In this document: one piece after another, positions 7,918 through 16,731 of the stretch | Numbering within the stretch: position 1 is the first letter of the stretch | Layout: every line of letters starts with the position of its first letter | NCBI GenBank assembly: GCA_001313365.1 | Contig: BBFS01000045.1 | Span: 1-36,161 of the forward strand | Direction: 5' to 3' | From: Paenarthrobacter nitroguajacolicus JCM 14115 | GTDB taxonomy: Bacteria; Actinomycetota; Actinomycetes; Actinomycetales; Micrococcaceae | DNA: 36,161 nucleotides | Made by a program: the position numbers and the translations under genes | Notes under the pieces: model-generated | Databases searched by the model: none | Told to the model about the DNA's origin: nothing | Seen by the model: the letters and a program-made list of their open reading frames with translations, nothing else

Positions 7918-9408
7918 CTAGGCTCCTTCCATGCCGTCGCCGGCCCCATTGACTGTGCTTTCGATGCTGTACGAACCCAGGAAGGTGTCCAGCTCCGCAA
8001 CCAGAGCGTCATAGCCGTAGTTCCTGTAGGTGTAAGCACCGCGGACCACGAACGGAGCGCCGGCATAGAACATTTCGTACTGCTGGTGGCGGCCGGCGAA
8101 CTCGGAACCGATGATGTCCCAGGCAAGCTTGAACAACTTGACGCGTTCTTCGCTGGCGACGCCCGGGGGGACTGGACGTAGCGCTCCATGTCCGGCCGGG
8201 TCACGCTGCTGGTCATGTCGGCGATGCTGGACGGCAGCTGCAGGACGCCGCCGCCTACCAGGTCGCGGAGGATGGAAATCACGCGGGGGTAGGTCTCTGA
8301 CTGCAAGCCCATGGCCCCGTAAAGTGCGCTCTTGCCCGGAACCCTCATGCCGGCGTCGTCCGTTGTTGCTGTGTATTCGGCGGCGAGGACGGCTGACTCA
8401 ACGGACTGCACAATGGCGGCGAGCTCGCCGAGTTTCTCCTGCACGCCAGGGATCTTGTCCGTGCCGTTGACCTGCGTGACCTTGCGGGCAACGGAGGCGA
8501 TGAACTTCAGCTTGGTGGAGAAGCGGATCTGGGCTTGCCAGTTGCCCAGGGCATGGGCGCCGGTGTCGAAGAACTGGCGGCGGAGGGTTTCGATGTTCCG
8601 GTTGATGAACACCCGGTCCCACGGAATGAGCACGTCGTCGAAAACAACCAAGGCGTCAGGCTCGTCGTAGTGGCTGGTCAGCGGGTAGTCGAACTCGCTG
8701 GTGGCAGCCGGCGCGAACGGACGGCGGCAGTACAGCTTCAGTCCGTCGGTTGCCACCGGGATGGCGAAGCTGACCGCGAAGTCAACATCGTCCGGGCCAG
8801 GGGCTTGATGCAGGTGACAAAGACTTCGTCGGCAATGGCGGCGCCTGTGGCGAGCATCTGCGAACCGCGGACAATGATGCCCTCCTCGGTTTCACGCACG
8901 ACGCCGACCTGCAGGTATTCGCCTTCCCAACCGGACGCCGTGGTTGCGCGGGAAACCTGCGGGGGGGAATGATCGCATAGGAGAGGTACAGGTTCTCGGA
9001 GAGGATCTTCTTGTAGTACCGCTCCACGTTGCCGGCAAAGTCACGTTCGTCGTTCTTGAAGACGTCCGGATGGGAACCGAACGCGGCGAAGAACGTTCCG
9101 ACGTGGTCGGGGCTGCGGCCCACCCAGCCATGGGTGTGTTTGGCCCACTTTTCGATTGCCTGGCGGCGAAGGACCAGCTCTTCCTGCGTGCGGGGGGCGG
9201 CGAAGGTGCGGTTGGCCGGACCGTTGATCTCATCCGAGTGGAACTGCATGCCGTTGGCGGGATCGGCTGCGATATCGAACAGCTCGGCCATGGTCCGGGC
9301 AACGTTCGCGAAGGCCGGGTGCTCCAGGACGTTGCCGACTACCTCGCCGTCGAGGATCACTGTCCGGCCGTCGTTCAGGGACTTCAAATACTGCTTTCCG
9401 GTTCTCAT
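7918..9408 (-). CDS. HpaB-family flavin-dependent aromatic monooxygenase, oxygenase component, frameshifted
   Basis: About 490 residues of the 4-hydroxyphenylacetate 3-monooxygenase (HpaB) family, which has an acyl-CoA-dehydrogenase-like fold and uses reduced flavin made by a partner reductase. Recognisable blocks: the N-terminal MRTGKQYLKSLNDGR, HVGTFFAAF, GAAIADEVFVTC, then DDVLIPWDRVFINRN, and the C-terminal DMTSSVTRPDMERYVQSP. Frame breaks lie at the G7 run 8961-8967, near 8800 and at the G6 run 8165-8170. ATG 9408 overlaps the DUF2848 stop by ATGA; stop TAG is 7920-7918. HpaB homologues also hydroxylate phenols, pyrroles and nitrophenols, so the substrate cannot be fixed from sequence. 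Context favours a nitrogen-containing ring. Confidence 0.85.
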
Positions 9409-10104
9409 CGGAGTGAGCCTTTCTTGATTTTGTAGTTATGTTCAATGGTGGTCCCATTCGGGAAGGAGAGCTCCAACTTCCAGGAAGTTCCGTCGACGAA
9501 CTTCCCGTTCAGCAGCGGAAGCGTGCCTCCCAAGCACATGAAATCAGCGTCGCCGATGTCGGTTCGTGCGAGAAGGCGCTCGACGACGTCGGCCGGCTTG
9601 AGGAGCCGCTCAGCGAACCTTCCTGGTACAGGGCGCCGTCAACCCATGAACGGGCTGTGCATTCGTCGAGATCCAGATCTTTCAGTGATTCGACGGCAAT
9701 CACCTCGTTTGAGACGGGCTTGGGGCATGCCCGCTTGGAATCGCCGATGTCGCGGGCTTCGATGTCCCGGTCTGTGTGGTCGGAGCCGATACCGAGGTAG
9801 TACTTACCGTCGTGGCGGATGTAGAGGGGGGGCTCGATCTCGCCGGACGTCAGGTTCTCGGTGGTGTCATGTTCACCCGAGGTCTCGAACAGGTCCGAGT
9901 CCATCCGGTAAAACATGGGAACCTCCGGTGGGGGGGAGCCACGCCGATTGCGGCGAGCTCATCGATGTGATGCTGGACTGCCTTGGGATCGCGGCCCGTG
10001 TAGCCGGCCACTACTGCATGGAAGTCGGTGACGACGATTGTCTGGTCGGTGCCCACCACCCTGAAGGTGAGCGGGACTTGCCTTGTGGTTTGCTGTGTTT
10101 GCAT
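9405..10104 (-). CDS. DUF2848 family protein, frameshifted
   Basis: About 230 residues with the blocks I associate with DUF2848: RVVGTDQTIVVTDFHAVVAGYTGRD at the start (split here for length: the segment spans residues 14-38), PMFYRMDSDLF, LGIGSDHTDRDIE, and the end FPNGTTIEHNYKI. The family is uncharacterised; its GSDHTDRD block and overall look recall fumarylacetoacetate-hydrolase-like enzymes. Frame breaks occur at the G7 run 9930-9936 and near 9600. ATG 10104 is 18 bases after the hydrolase stop, and the stop TGA (9407-9405) overlaps the oxygenase start. Its fixed place between a nitrilase-type hydrolase and an oxygenase suggests it processes the hydroxylated substrate, perhaps by ring opening; this is inference. 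Confidence 0.75.
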
Positions 10105-10122
10105 TGGGTTTCCTCTAAACAG

Positions 10123-10914
10123 TCAACGTGTTGTAAGCGGGTAGCGATCGCCAATGACGGGAAACTCTTCGCGGACTGACTGGACCTGACGGGGATCGAT
10201 GTCCACCATCAGCACCGTTTCGTCTGAGCCTGCCTCGGCGATGACATTGCCGGCCGGGTCCACCACCCGGCTGTGCCCACCAAGGTCCACACCTTCCTGG
10301 TTACCTGCAGCGTTGCAGGCGATCACGAAGATCTGGTGTTCCAGTGCCCTGGCTGTGGTGAGCAACCGCCAGTGTTCCCGCCTGGCAGCGGGCCAGGCTG
10401 CGGGTACGATCACAATGTCCGCGCCGCGGGTGCTCAACTCCATCCACAACCCGGGGAAGCGGAGGTCGTAACAGGTGATGCCGGCAACGGCGCCGAACGG
10501 CAGCGGGACTACGGGAAGTGAGGAGCCGGCAGTGAGCAGGCTGGCCTCCTTGGACTTGTAGCCGAAGACGTGGATCTTCCGGTACGTGTGGATCACTTTG
10601 CCGTCCGGCCCCCCCAGCAGGATGGAGGTGTTGCTGAGCTGGCCGTCCTCACCGGCCTCGATGACGCTGCCGAGGTGAAGGTAGACACCCAGCTCCGCCG
10701 CTACCCGCGAGCACATGGAGACTGTTGGTCCGTCCAATGTTTCCGCGAGGGCCTCATAGTCATCGAAGTGAAAGTAGCCGGCGCTCCAGAGTTCAGGAAG
10801 CACGATCAGTTCTGCGCCGTTGATGCCCCCCCGAAGGATCGCCTCGACGCGATCAATCCGTTCCTCACGGGTTTCGGAGTCAGGGCTGGACACCTGAACG
10901 AGTGCGATTTTCAT
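10123..10914 (-). CDS. Carbon-nitrogen hydrolase (nitrilase superfamily)
   Basis: This intact 263-residue protein has all three catalytic residues of the nitrilase superfamily: Glu in LIVLPELW, Lys in YRKIHVF and Cys in GITCYDLRFP. Length and motifs fit the omega-amidase/carbamoylase branches, which hydrolyse small amides. It would release ammonia from a linear amide, for instance one formed after ring cleavage. ATG 10914 overlaps the permease stop by ATGA, so the two are coupled; the stop is at 10123. Two C7 runs on the plus strand (10609-10615, 10826-10832) stay in frame but may add a Gly each (LLGGPDG, LRGGING). The exact substrate is not predictable from sequence. Confidence 0.85.
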   Translation of the reverse strand: MKIALVQVSSPDSETREERIDRVEAILRGGINGAELIVLPELWSAGYFHFDDYEALAETLDGPTVSMCSRVAAELGVYLHLGSVIEAGEDGQLSNTSILLGGPDGKVIHTYRKIHVFGYKSKEASLLTAGSSLPVVPLPFGAVAGITCYDLRFPGLWMELSTRGADIVIVPAAWPAARREHWRLLTTARALEHQIFVIACNAAGNQEGVDLGGHSRVVDPAGNVIAEAGSDETVLMVDIDPRQVQSVREEFPVIGDRYPLTTR

Positions 10915-12285
10915 GCTTTTCCCTTCTCCAGCCTGGGGTCAAGTCTTTGTCCAGATCGCTGAGCTTCAGGCCCTTGGTTTCCTTGGCGAACATCACCGAG
11001 ACCATGGAGATCAGCCCATGGCGGCGAGGTAGATGCCGATCGCGTAGCCGGTGCCGAAAGCGCTGTAGAGCGCCAGGGCGATGATCGGGGGACAACGAAC
11101 CTGCGATCAGTGATGCCATGTTGTAGGACACTGAGGTTCCGCTGTACCGGACGTCCGTGGGGAAGAGCTCGGAGAAGAACGCGCCGATCACTGAGCTGTA
11201 CGCCGCGAAGATCAGGAGCCCTCCCACGGCGGCGGCAATGATGCCCCCACACCTGGCCGGTGTTCAGCAGGAAGAAGAACGCGAAGGCCCACACCATGGT
11301 GGCGATCGAGGCACCAATCAGGATTGGCTTGCGGCCCACCTTGTCTGCGTAGACGGCGAGGATGGGAATGGCGACGACGGCGACGCCTTGGCCGATCATG
11401 ACGGCGGTAAGACCTGTCTGCCTTTGCAGCCCCCCCATGATCTGGGTGACGTACGTGATGATGAACAGCGAGTAGATGTAGAAGCCTGCGTTTTCGCCCA
11501 TCCGGCTGCCGGTGGCGATGAGGATTTCACGCCAGTTGCGGCGGAACAGGATGGTCAGTGGCAGCTTCCGTTCCTTGTTGCCTTCGGCTTCGCGCTTCCG
11601 CTGTGCTTCCTTGAACAGCGGGGTTTCCTGCACGTAGAGCCTCAGGATGAGGCCAATGACAACCAGCAGTGCGGACAATCCGAACGCAATGCGCCAGCCC
11701 CATGCCAGGAATTCGCTCTCCGGCATGGTGGCGGCCAGGATGGCCAGGACGCCGGCGGCCATCAGGTTGCCCAGGGGCGGACCCATGTTTGGCCAGGAGG
11801 ACCAGAAAGCGCGCCGGGTGCTCTCATTGCTGTGTTCGGAAACCAGCAGGACGGCACCGCCCCCCCACTCACCGCCGAGGGCAAAGCCTTGGATCAGGCG
11901 GAGCAGCAGGAGGAGCAGAGGTGCTGCCAGACCAATAGCAGCGTAGGAGGGGATGAAGGCGATCAGGGTTGTAGCCACGCCCATGAGCATCAGGCTGGCA
12001 ACCAAGGTGGCTCGACGACCATGCTTGTCGCCGAGGTGTCCCAGAACTATTGCGCCGATGGGACGGGCAAGGAAACCGGCTGCGAACGTTCCCAAGGCAA
12101 GCATGGTGCCAACCATGGGATCGTCGGTGGGGGAAATAGAGCTTGTTGAATACCAGCGCGGCCGCGGTGCCGTAGAGAAAGAAGTCATACCATTCGACGG
12201 CGGTGCCGGCGAGGCTCGAAGCAGCAACGACGGGCAGGCTGGAGTGCTTCTGTCGCCTCAGTTCTGCTTTCTTCAATTCGGTCAT
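10911..12285 (-). CDS. MFS transporter, metabolite:H+ symporter (MHS) family, frameshifted
   Basis: A 12-helix permease of the ProP/ShiA-like MHS family, about 457 residues. Signatures: GTAVEWYDFFLYGTAAAL near the start, the loop 2-3 motif GHLGDKHGRRATL, GFALGGEWGGG in helix 4, and GSRMGENAGFYIYS. MHS members import organic acids and zwitterions (shikimate, proline betaine, aromatic acids), suitable for a small carboxylate substrate of the operon. The frame breaks near 12128, 11244, 11093, 11015 and 10940; the frame that ends LEKGKA overlaps the hydrolase ATG and is taken as the true C-terminus. ATG 12285 is the first gene of the operon, downstream of the palindromic operator region. Confidence 0.82.
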
Positions 12286-12355
12286 TGTGGGGGGGTCCTT
12301 TTGCGGGGGGGAGATTCCGATGCGTGAGCGGTGTCACTAAGAAGACTGTAGACGA

Positions 12356-12431
12356 GTTGTATACAACCTGTCTATATTTGAACCAGAAGTTTTTTCAGCA
12401 CTCCGCTCCGTTCTGAATGCAACTCGTATAC
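12356..12431. promoter_or_regulatory. Two GTATAC-centred operators in the divergent GntR/MFS promoter region
   Basis: GTTGTATACAAC (12356-12367) is a perfect 12-bp palindrome. A second GTATAC core lies at 12426-12431 in ACTCGTATAC, 67 bp further on centre to centre. TTGTATACAA-type palindromes fit the operators of GntR regulators with an FCD domain, and such a regulator begins at 12455. TATACT (12427-12432) could also serve as the -10 box for the regulator gene, so the second site would give autoregulation while the first lies closer to the catabolic operon. Confidence 0.6.
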
Positions 12432-12454
12432 TGGGCTAGCGAGAAAGGCTCTGC

Positions 12455-13104
12455 ATGATCCAGATGACCCCCCACTGCGCAGTCGCAGCCAGAAGTGGCC
12501 TACCAGTGGATGAAAAGTTACATCGCAGCGCTCCCTCGCGAGGAGGAAACCTTCCTCAATGAAGGGGGGGTCCTGGCAAAGACCACTGGCACATCACGGA
12601 CACCTGTGCGTGAGGCCTTGCTGCGCCTCGAAGCCGAGGGATTCGTCAAGCGCGTCCCGCATAAAGGCGCCTACGTCCCGCCGATCTCGGACCCCCCCGA
12701 TGTCCGCGCCATCCTGCAGGCCAGGGCGGTAGTGGAAAAGTGGGCGGTCTCAGCCGTGGAGACCATGCCTGACGCCAGATCGACGCCTTCCAGCGCATCA
12801 TTGACCAGCAGCAGGAAGCGCGGGAAGACCCAGCCAGGTTCATTGAGCTGGATACCGAATTCCACACCCTGATGGTCCGGGCGGGGGGGCAACCCCGTGC
12901 TTGCCGATTTCTATGCTTCCCTCCGGCAAAAGCAGCTCAGGATCGGCGTCAAGGCAGTCAGCCAAGCGCCGATCGCGCCGGGGGGATGTCCTCCGTGAAC
13001 ACCAGTTGATTGTTGACGCCCTCCGCAGTCGAAGCCTCGACGCCGCGCATCAGGCCATTGAGGCCCATCTGGACTCCACCCGCTTGGCGGTCATCGGCTA
13101 CTAG
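12455..13104 (+). CDS. GntR-family regulator with FCD ligand-binding domain, frameshifted
   Basis: ATG 12455 lies after GAGAAAGG (12441-12448). The N-terminal winged helix is seen in TGTSRTPVREALLRLEAEG and RVPHKGAYV. The second domain is FCD: ILQARAVVEKWAVSAVE, then ELDTEFHTLMV, DVLREHQLIVDAL and QAIEAHLDS, which supply the Asp and His residues typical of its metal/ligand pocket. The frame shifts at C6 12468-12473, G7 12564-12570, C7 12692-12698, near 12775, and at G runs 12883-12889 and 12980-12985. The stop is TAG 13102-13104; about 214 residues after repair. It most likely represses the divergent catabolic operon and is released by the substrate or an intermediate. Confidence 0.82.
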
Positions 13105-13110
13105 GCCCTG

Positions 13111-13405
13111 CTAGTCCTCGCTGTGCAGCTCCCGCTGCCGTGCGCTCAGCAGCTCAAACTCAGGCCGGGCAGCCACGAACCGTTCAACGGCGTCGAGCAC
13201 TTGCTGAAGGTGCGCGTGGTCGGCGGCCACCACAGCTGCACCCACCAGCGCTCGCCTATGTTGGTCCTGCATGCCCGTTTCAGCGGCAGAAACCTCGAAA
13301 CGCCGCTTGAGCTCAGCCACGAGGGGGCCGTACCAGCGACCGCTTCTCCTTGAGGCTATGGACATCGCCCAAGAGGACGTCGAACTCAATCCAACCGATC
13401 CACAT
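13111..13405 (-). CDS. DUF503 family protein, one frameshift
   Basis: Ninety-seven residues after removal of one base. ATG 13405 begins MWIGWIEFDVLL, followed by DVHSLKEKRS and, after the G5 run 13323-13327 (one too long), PLVAELKRRFEVSAAETG, the signature of DUF503. The end (FELLSARQRELHSED) is a typical DUF503 tail. Members are small ferredoxin-fold-like proteins of unknown function, sometimes found near ribosome-binding factor genes; no such neighbour is seen here. It converges with the GntR gene, with only 6 bases between stop codons. Confidence 0.8.
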
Positions 13406-13563
13406 GGTTCATTATCACTGCAGAAAACCGGGGGGCAAGGCTGCGGCTTCGGGCCGCATCGCATCTTGAGCCAATCTTGAGCAAAATTCGCATCCAGGTT
13501 GAGTAAGCCCCCCCGGGACACTGAACTCAAAGGCCGGAGGGTGACCAGCTGAGGGGGTTGGAC

Positions 13564-14755
13564 ATGGAGCTCGATGCATTCTCGGTGAGGGTCGCGCTGG
13601 GCGTGGTTACGGTGACCCTCCTGGTGCTGTTCTGTACTTCATTCCACCGCACGCGCTCGCCGTATGCGGGCTGGTGGAGCCTGGCCTTGCTCGAGTTCAT
13701 GGCCGGGAATGCCGCCTTCCTCCTCAACGGAACCCCCCCACCAGCAATGGGCCAACCCCCCCTTGGGCAACGTCCTGGTGGTGGCAGGCGCTTTCAGCGT
13801 GTGGGCCGGGGGCGAAGACGCTCCGGGACCGGAAAGCCGCGTCATGGCAGCTGGCTTTTGCTCCGGCCGTCACGGCTATCGCATCCTTTCTGGAAAGCCC
13901 CCGGGAGTAACGTTTGGTCCGGAGGCCTCGTTTATCTGGCCATGATGACGTTGGGCATAGCGTTGGCCGCGTACGATCTCTGGTTCATCAAGTCTTCGCA
14001 TTCGCAAGTCCACAAAGCCCTGTCCATCGCCGCCGGCCTGCTGGCCGCCTATTATCTGGGCCGCTGGATGGTTTATGCCCTCGAAGGGCCGGCCAGTTAC
14101 ACGTTCCGCACGTATTTTGGGCCCGGACCGTCAGCGCTGATATCAATGGTTCTCCTGGTCACGGTGTCCTTCAGCATGACGGCCCTGACCAGCGACCAAC
14201 TCATCAAAGGCCTCCGGGAACGTGCCACCCGCGACCATCTCACGGGACTCCTCAACCGCGGAGCATTCCTGGACCTCGCCACCACGGAACTTGAGCGCCT
14301 TCACTCCACAGGGTCTGGCGCCGCCGTAGTCCTGGCCGACCTGGACCACTTCAAAGCCGTCAACGACGAACACGGTCACGGGGGCAGGGGATGTGGCCTT
14401 GCAGGCATTCGCTGATGTTTGCACAGCCTCGGTCAGGTCCACAGATCTCATCGGACGCTATGGAGGCGAAGAGTTCGTCCTCTTCCTGCCGGGAGCTACG
14501 CAGGACCGGGCCGAGAACATCGCTACGGAAATCAGCCGCCGGATGGCAGCCTTGCCGACTCCAGAGGGCGTTGTCTTCCCCCCCACCATCAGCTACGGAG
14601 TCACATCAAGCATTCCCGCTGCAGCCGACCTCAATTTCATGATCGAGGTAGCGGACGCAGCCCTTTACAGCGCGAAAGCGCAAGGAAGAAACAGGATTGT
14701 AGGAGCCGACCGCCCCCCCAAGGCGGCCACTATCGCGGATGAGGCAAGATCATGA
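13564..14755 (+). CDS. Membrane-bound diguanylate cyclase (GGDEF), frameshifted
   Basis: The N-terminal half is a sensory membrane unit of about six helices (VALGVVTVTLLVLF, GLVYLAMMTLGIALAAYDLW, SMVLLVTVSFSMTAL). The C-terminal half is a GGDEF domain: RDHLTGLLNRGAF, LADLDHFKAVNDEHGHG, then the active-site motif RYGGEEF and a closing VADAALYSAKAQGRN. An intact GGEEF implies it makes c-di-GMP from two GTP. Frame breaks occur at C7 13732-13738, G5 13809-13813, C5 near 13900, near 14383 and C7 14579-14584. ATG 13564, after GAGGGGG (13551-13557), is preferred over TTG 13558. The stop TGA 14753-14755 overlaps the next ATG, so the two c-di-GMP genes are coupled. Confidence 0.85.
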
Positions 14756-16679
14756 CCTTCAACGAACTCACCACCCGGATCCAGATCCAGCACACCCAGG
14801 AACTATCCGCGTTCCGGCAAGGCATCACAAGCCCTCCTTACAAAGCTGGAACACCCACAATGCTGAACGCGGACCGGCGTTCGGTAAGGATGAGTCCCGT
14901 TCAATCGGTGGAGGACAGCAACGCGAACCTCACCATCGTGGCCGACGTCGAAGGCCTCGCCTGGTTCACGGCGGACAAGGGCCTCCTGGGCAGCTGCATC
15001 ACAGTGTCCATTGCCGGTCACCGCAGGAACACCGGTACCCGCGTGCACCTCCCGCTCGCAGAATGCGACGCTTGGATTGAGGCGATCCTAGGCGGGGGCA
15101 TGGATCACGCACGTGTACCGCGCCGGAAACAAGGTGGAACCGGACGGCAGGCTGGACATTGCGTCATACCGGCTGTTCCTGGACGAACGCCGGAACCCAG
15201 TGGCCAAACCGCAGGCTGTCGCCGACTCCAGCCTGCGACGCTTGGAAGAGTCGTGAGAGGCTCCAAGCCCCCACAGGTTGATCCCCCCCTTGATTCACGG
15301 ATCGAAAAATTGGAGCGGCACGTACAGGAGCTGATGGAGGAGCTCCACAGAGCACGCTATGAACAACGCCGCGAGGCCCTTACGGACGCCCTTACCGGGC
15401 TCGGCAACCGCCAAGCACTGGTGAATTCCTTCATCGAAGCCCAAGCAGCCACGGCCAACGGCGCCGTCCCGCCGGCACTTCTCCTCCTGAACCTGGATGG
15501 GTTCAAGGCACTGAAAAACTCCGCAGGCCACGCCGCAGCGGACCAGATCCTGGTCACCGTTGCCATGCGCATCCGCTCGGCCGTCCGGGAGAACGACGTC
15601 GTCACCCGGCTGGGTGGCGACGAATTCGCGGTGCTGTTGCCCGCTACCCCCCCGCAAAGCCGGGCCACCGCCGTCGGGAACCGCGTCCTGGCCGCGCTGG
15701 AACCGAACATCGACCTCGGCAACAACAGCATCCGCTGCGGCGCAAGCCTTGGGCTGCGCACCGCTGAACCACATCACAGTATCGAGGACCTTTTGCAAGA
15801 GGCCGATCTGGCCATGGAAGAATCCAAAAGCGAGGGCAGGAACAAGCTCAAAGTCTTCGATCCTTCCACCCTTCACGCGCGGCAACTCCAGCGGCAAATA
15901 GTGGGAGAGCTCCGCGAAGCCATCCGTTCTGATCAGTTGGTCCTCTTCTACCAACCGATCGTGGAGCTTTCCACTGGCAGGATCGAAGGCTGCGAGGCTT
16001 TGGTTCGCTGGAACCACCCCCCCGTTCATGGACTGATCATGCCGGACCAGTTCATTCCCGTTGCGGAGCCACTGGCCTGATCGCGGAATTGGGCAGGTGG
16101 GTCCTGCGGACGGCCGTCGGCCAGTTGCGACGGTGGCGGGATAATCCGGCCACCAAACAGCACGACTTCTCCATGCGCATCAATGTTTCTGCCGCCGACC
16201 TTCAAAGCCTCGAGTTCGTGGACGACGTCGGCGAAGCCCTGGCGGAGGAGAGCCTGGCCCCGGAATCACTGGTGCTGGAGCTCACCGAGAGCGCCATCAT
16301 CCACAACAACGAGCTGGACCGCTACACCTTGGCAAGCCTGCACAGGCTGGGAGTCGGACTCGAGATCGATGACTTCGGCGCCGGGTACTCCTCCATGGGC
16401 TACCTGCGGAAACTTCCTGTGGACCGGGTAAAAGTGGACCGTCAGTTCGTAAAGGACCTGGGCAAGGACCTTCGCAGCTCGGCTTCGTGGCCGCCATACA
16501 GGAAGTCATCCGCTCCTGTGGCCTGGAAGGTGTTTGGGAGGGGGATCGAGACCGCCGAACAGGCGGAGGCGCTCCGGAGTATCGGCTGCGCGAGCGGGCA
16601 AGGGTATTACTTCGGGCGGCCCTTGCCGGAGATGGAGTTCACTGAGCAGTTGGCCCGGCAAGTGGTGTGGCCGGCATAA
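14752..16679 (+). CDS. GGDEF-EAL protein with N-terminal sensory domain, frameshifted
   Basis: Repaired length is about 640 residues. Residues 1-170 form a PAS-like sensory region (VEGLAWFTADKGLLGSC, HVYRAGNKVEPDGRLDIASY). A GGDEF domain follows (LTGLGNRQALV, RLGGDEFAVLLP; active-site motif intact). The EAL domain shows YQPIVELSTGRIEGCEALVRW, the catalytic INVSAADLQ, ELTES and IDDFGAGYSS. It may synthesise or degrade c-di-GMP, opposing or balancing the cyclase encoded just before it. Frame breaks: G5 15092-15096, near 15255 (one C lost), C7 16017-16023, near 16070, and near 16484. A G7-containing terminator follows TAA 16677-16679. There is no transmembrane segment, so it is likely cytosolic. 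Confidence 0.85.
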
Positions 16680-16684
16680 ACAGG

Positions 16685-16723
16685 AACGCGGGGGGGCCAC
16701 ATAGGTGGCCCCGCGTTGTTTTT
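16685..16723. terminator. Bidirectional terminator with unequal arms
   Basis: The arms 16685-16700 and 16705-16717 pair as AACGCGGGGCCAC with GTGGCCCCGCGTT around an ATAG loop, followed by GTTTTT. The left arm as given has seven G (16690-16696) facing four C (16709-16712), leaving three unpaired G. A perfect 13-bp stem would need G4. It separates the converging GGDEF-EAL and purL genes. Confidence 0.85.
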
Positions 16724-16731
16724 GCCTGCTC

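Noticed and set aside
11157..12149. Plus-strand open frame of about 330 codons opposite the MHS permease
   Set aside because: It is an unbroken shadow of the permease codons and has Gln/Gly/Asp-rich text without any known block.
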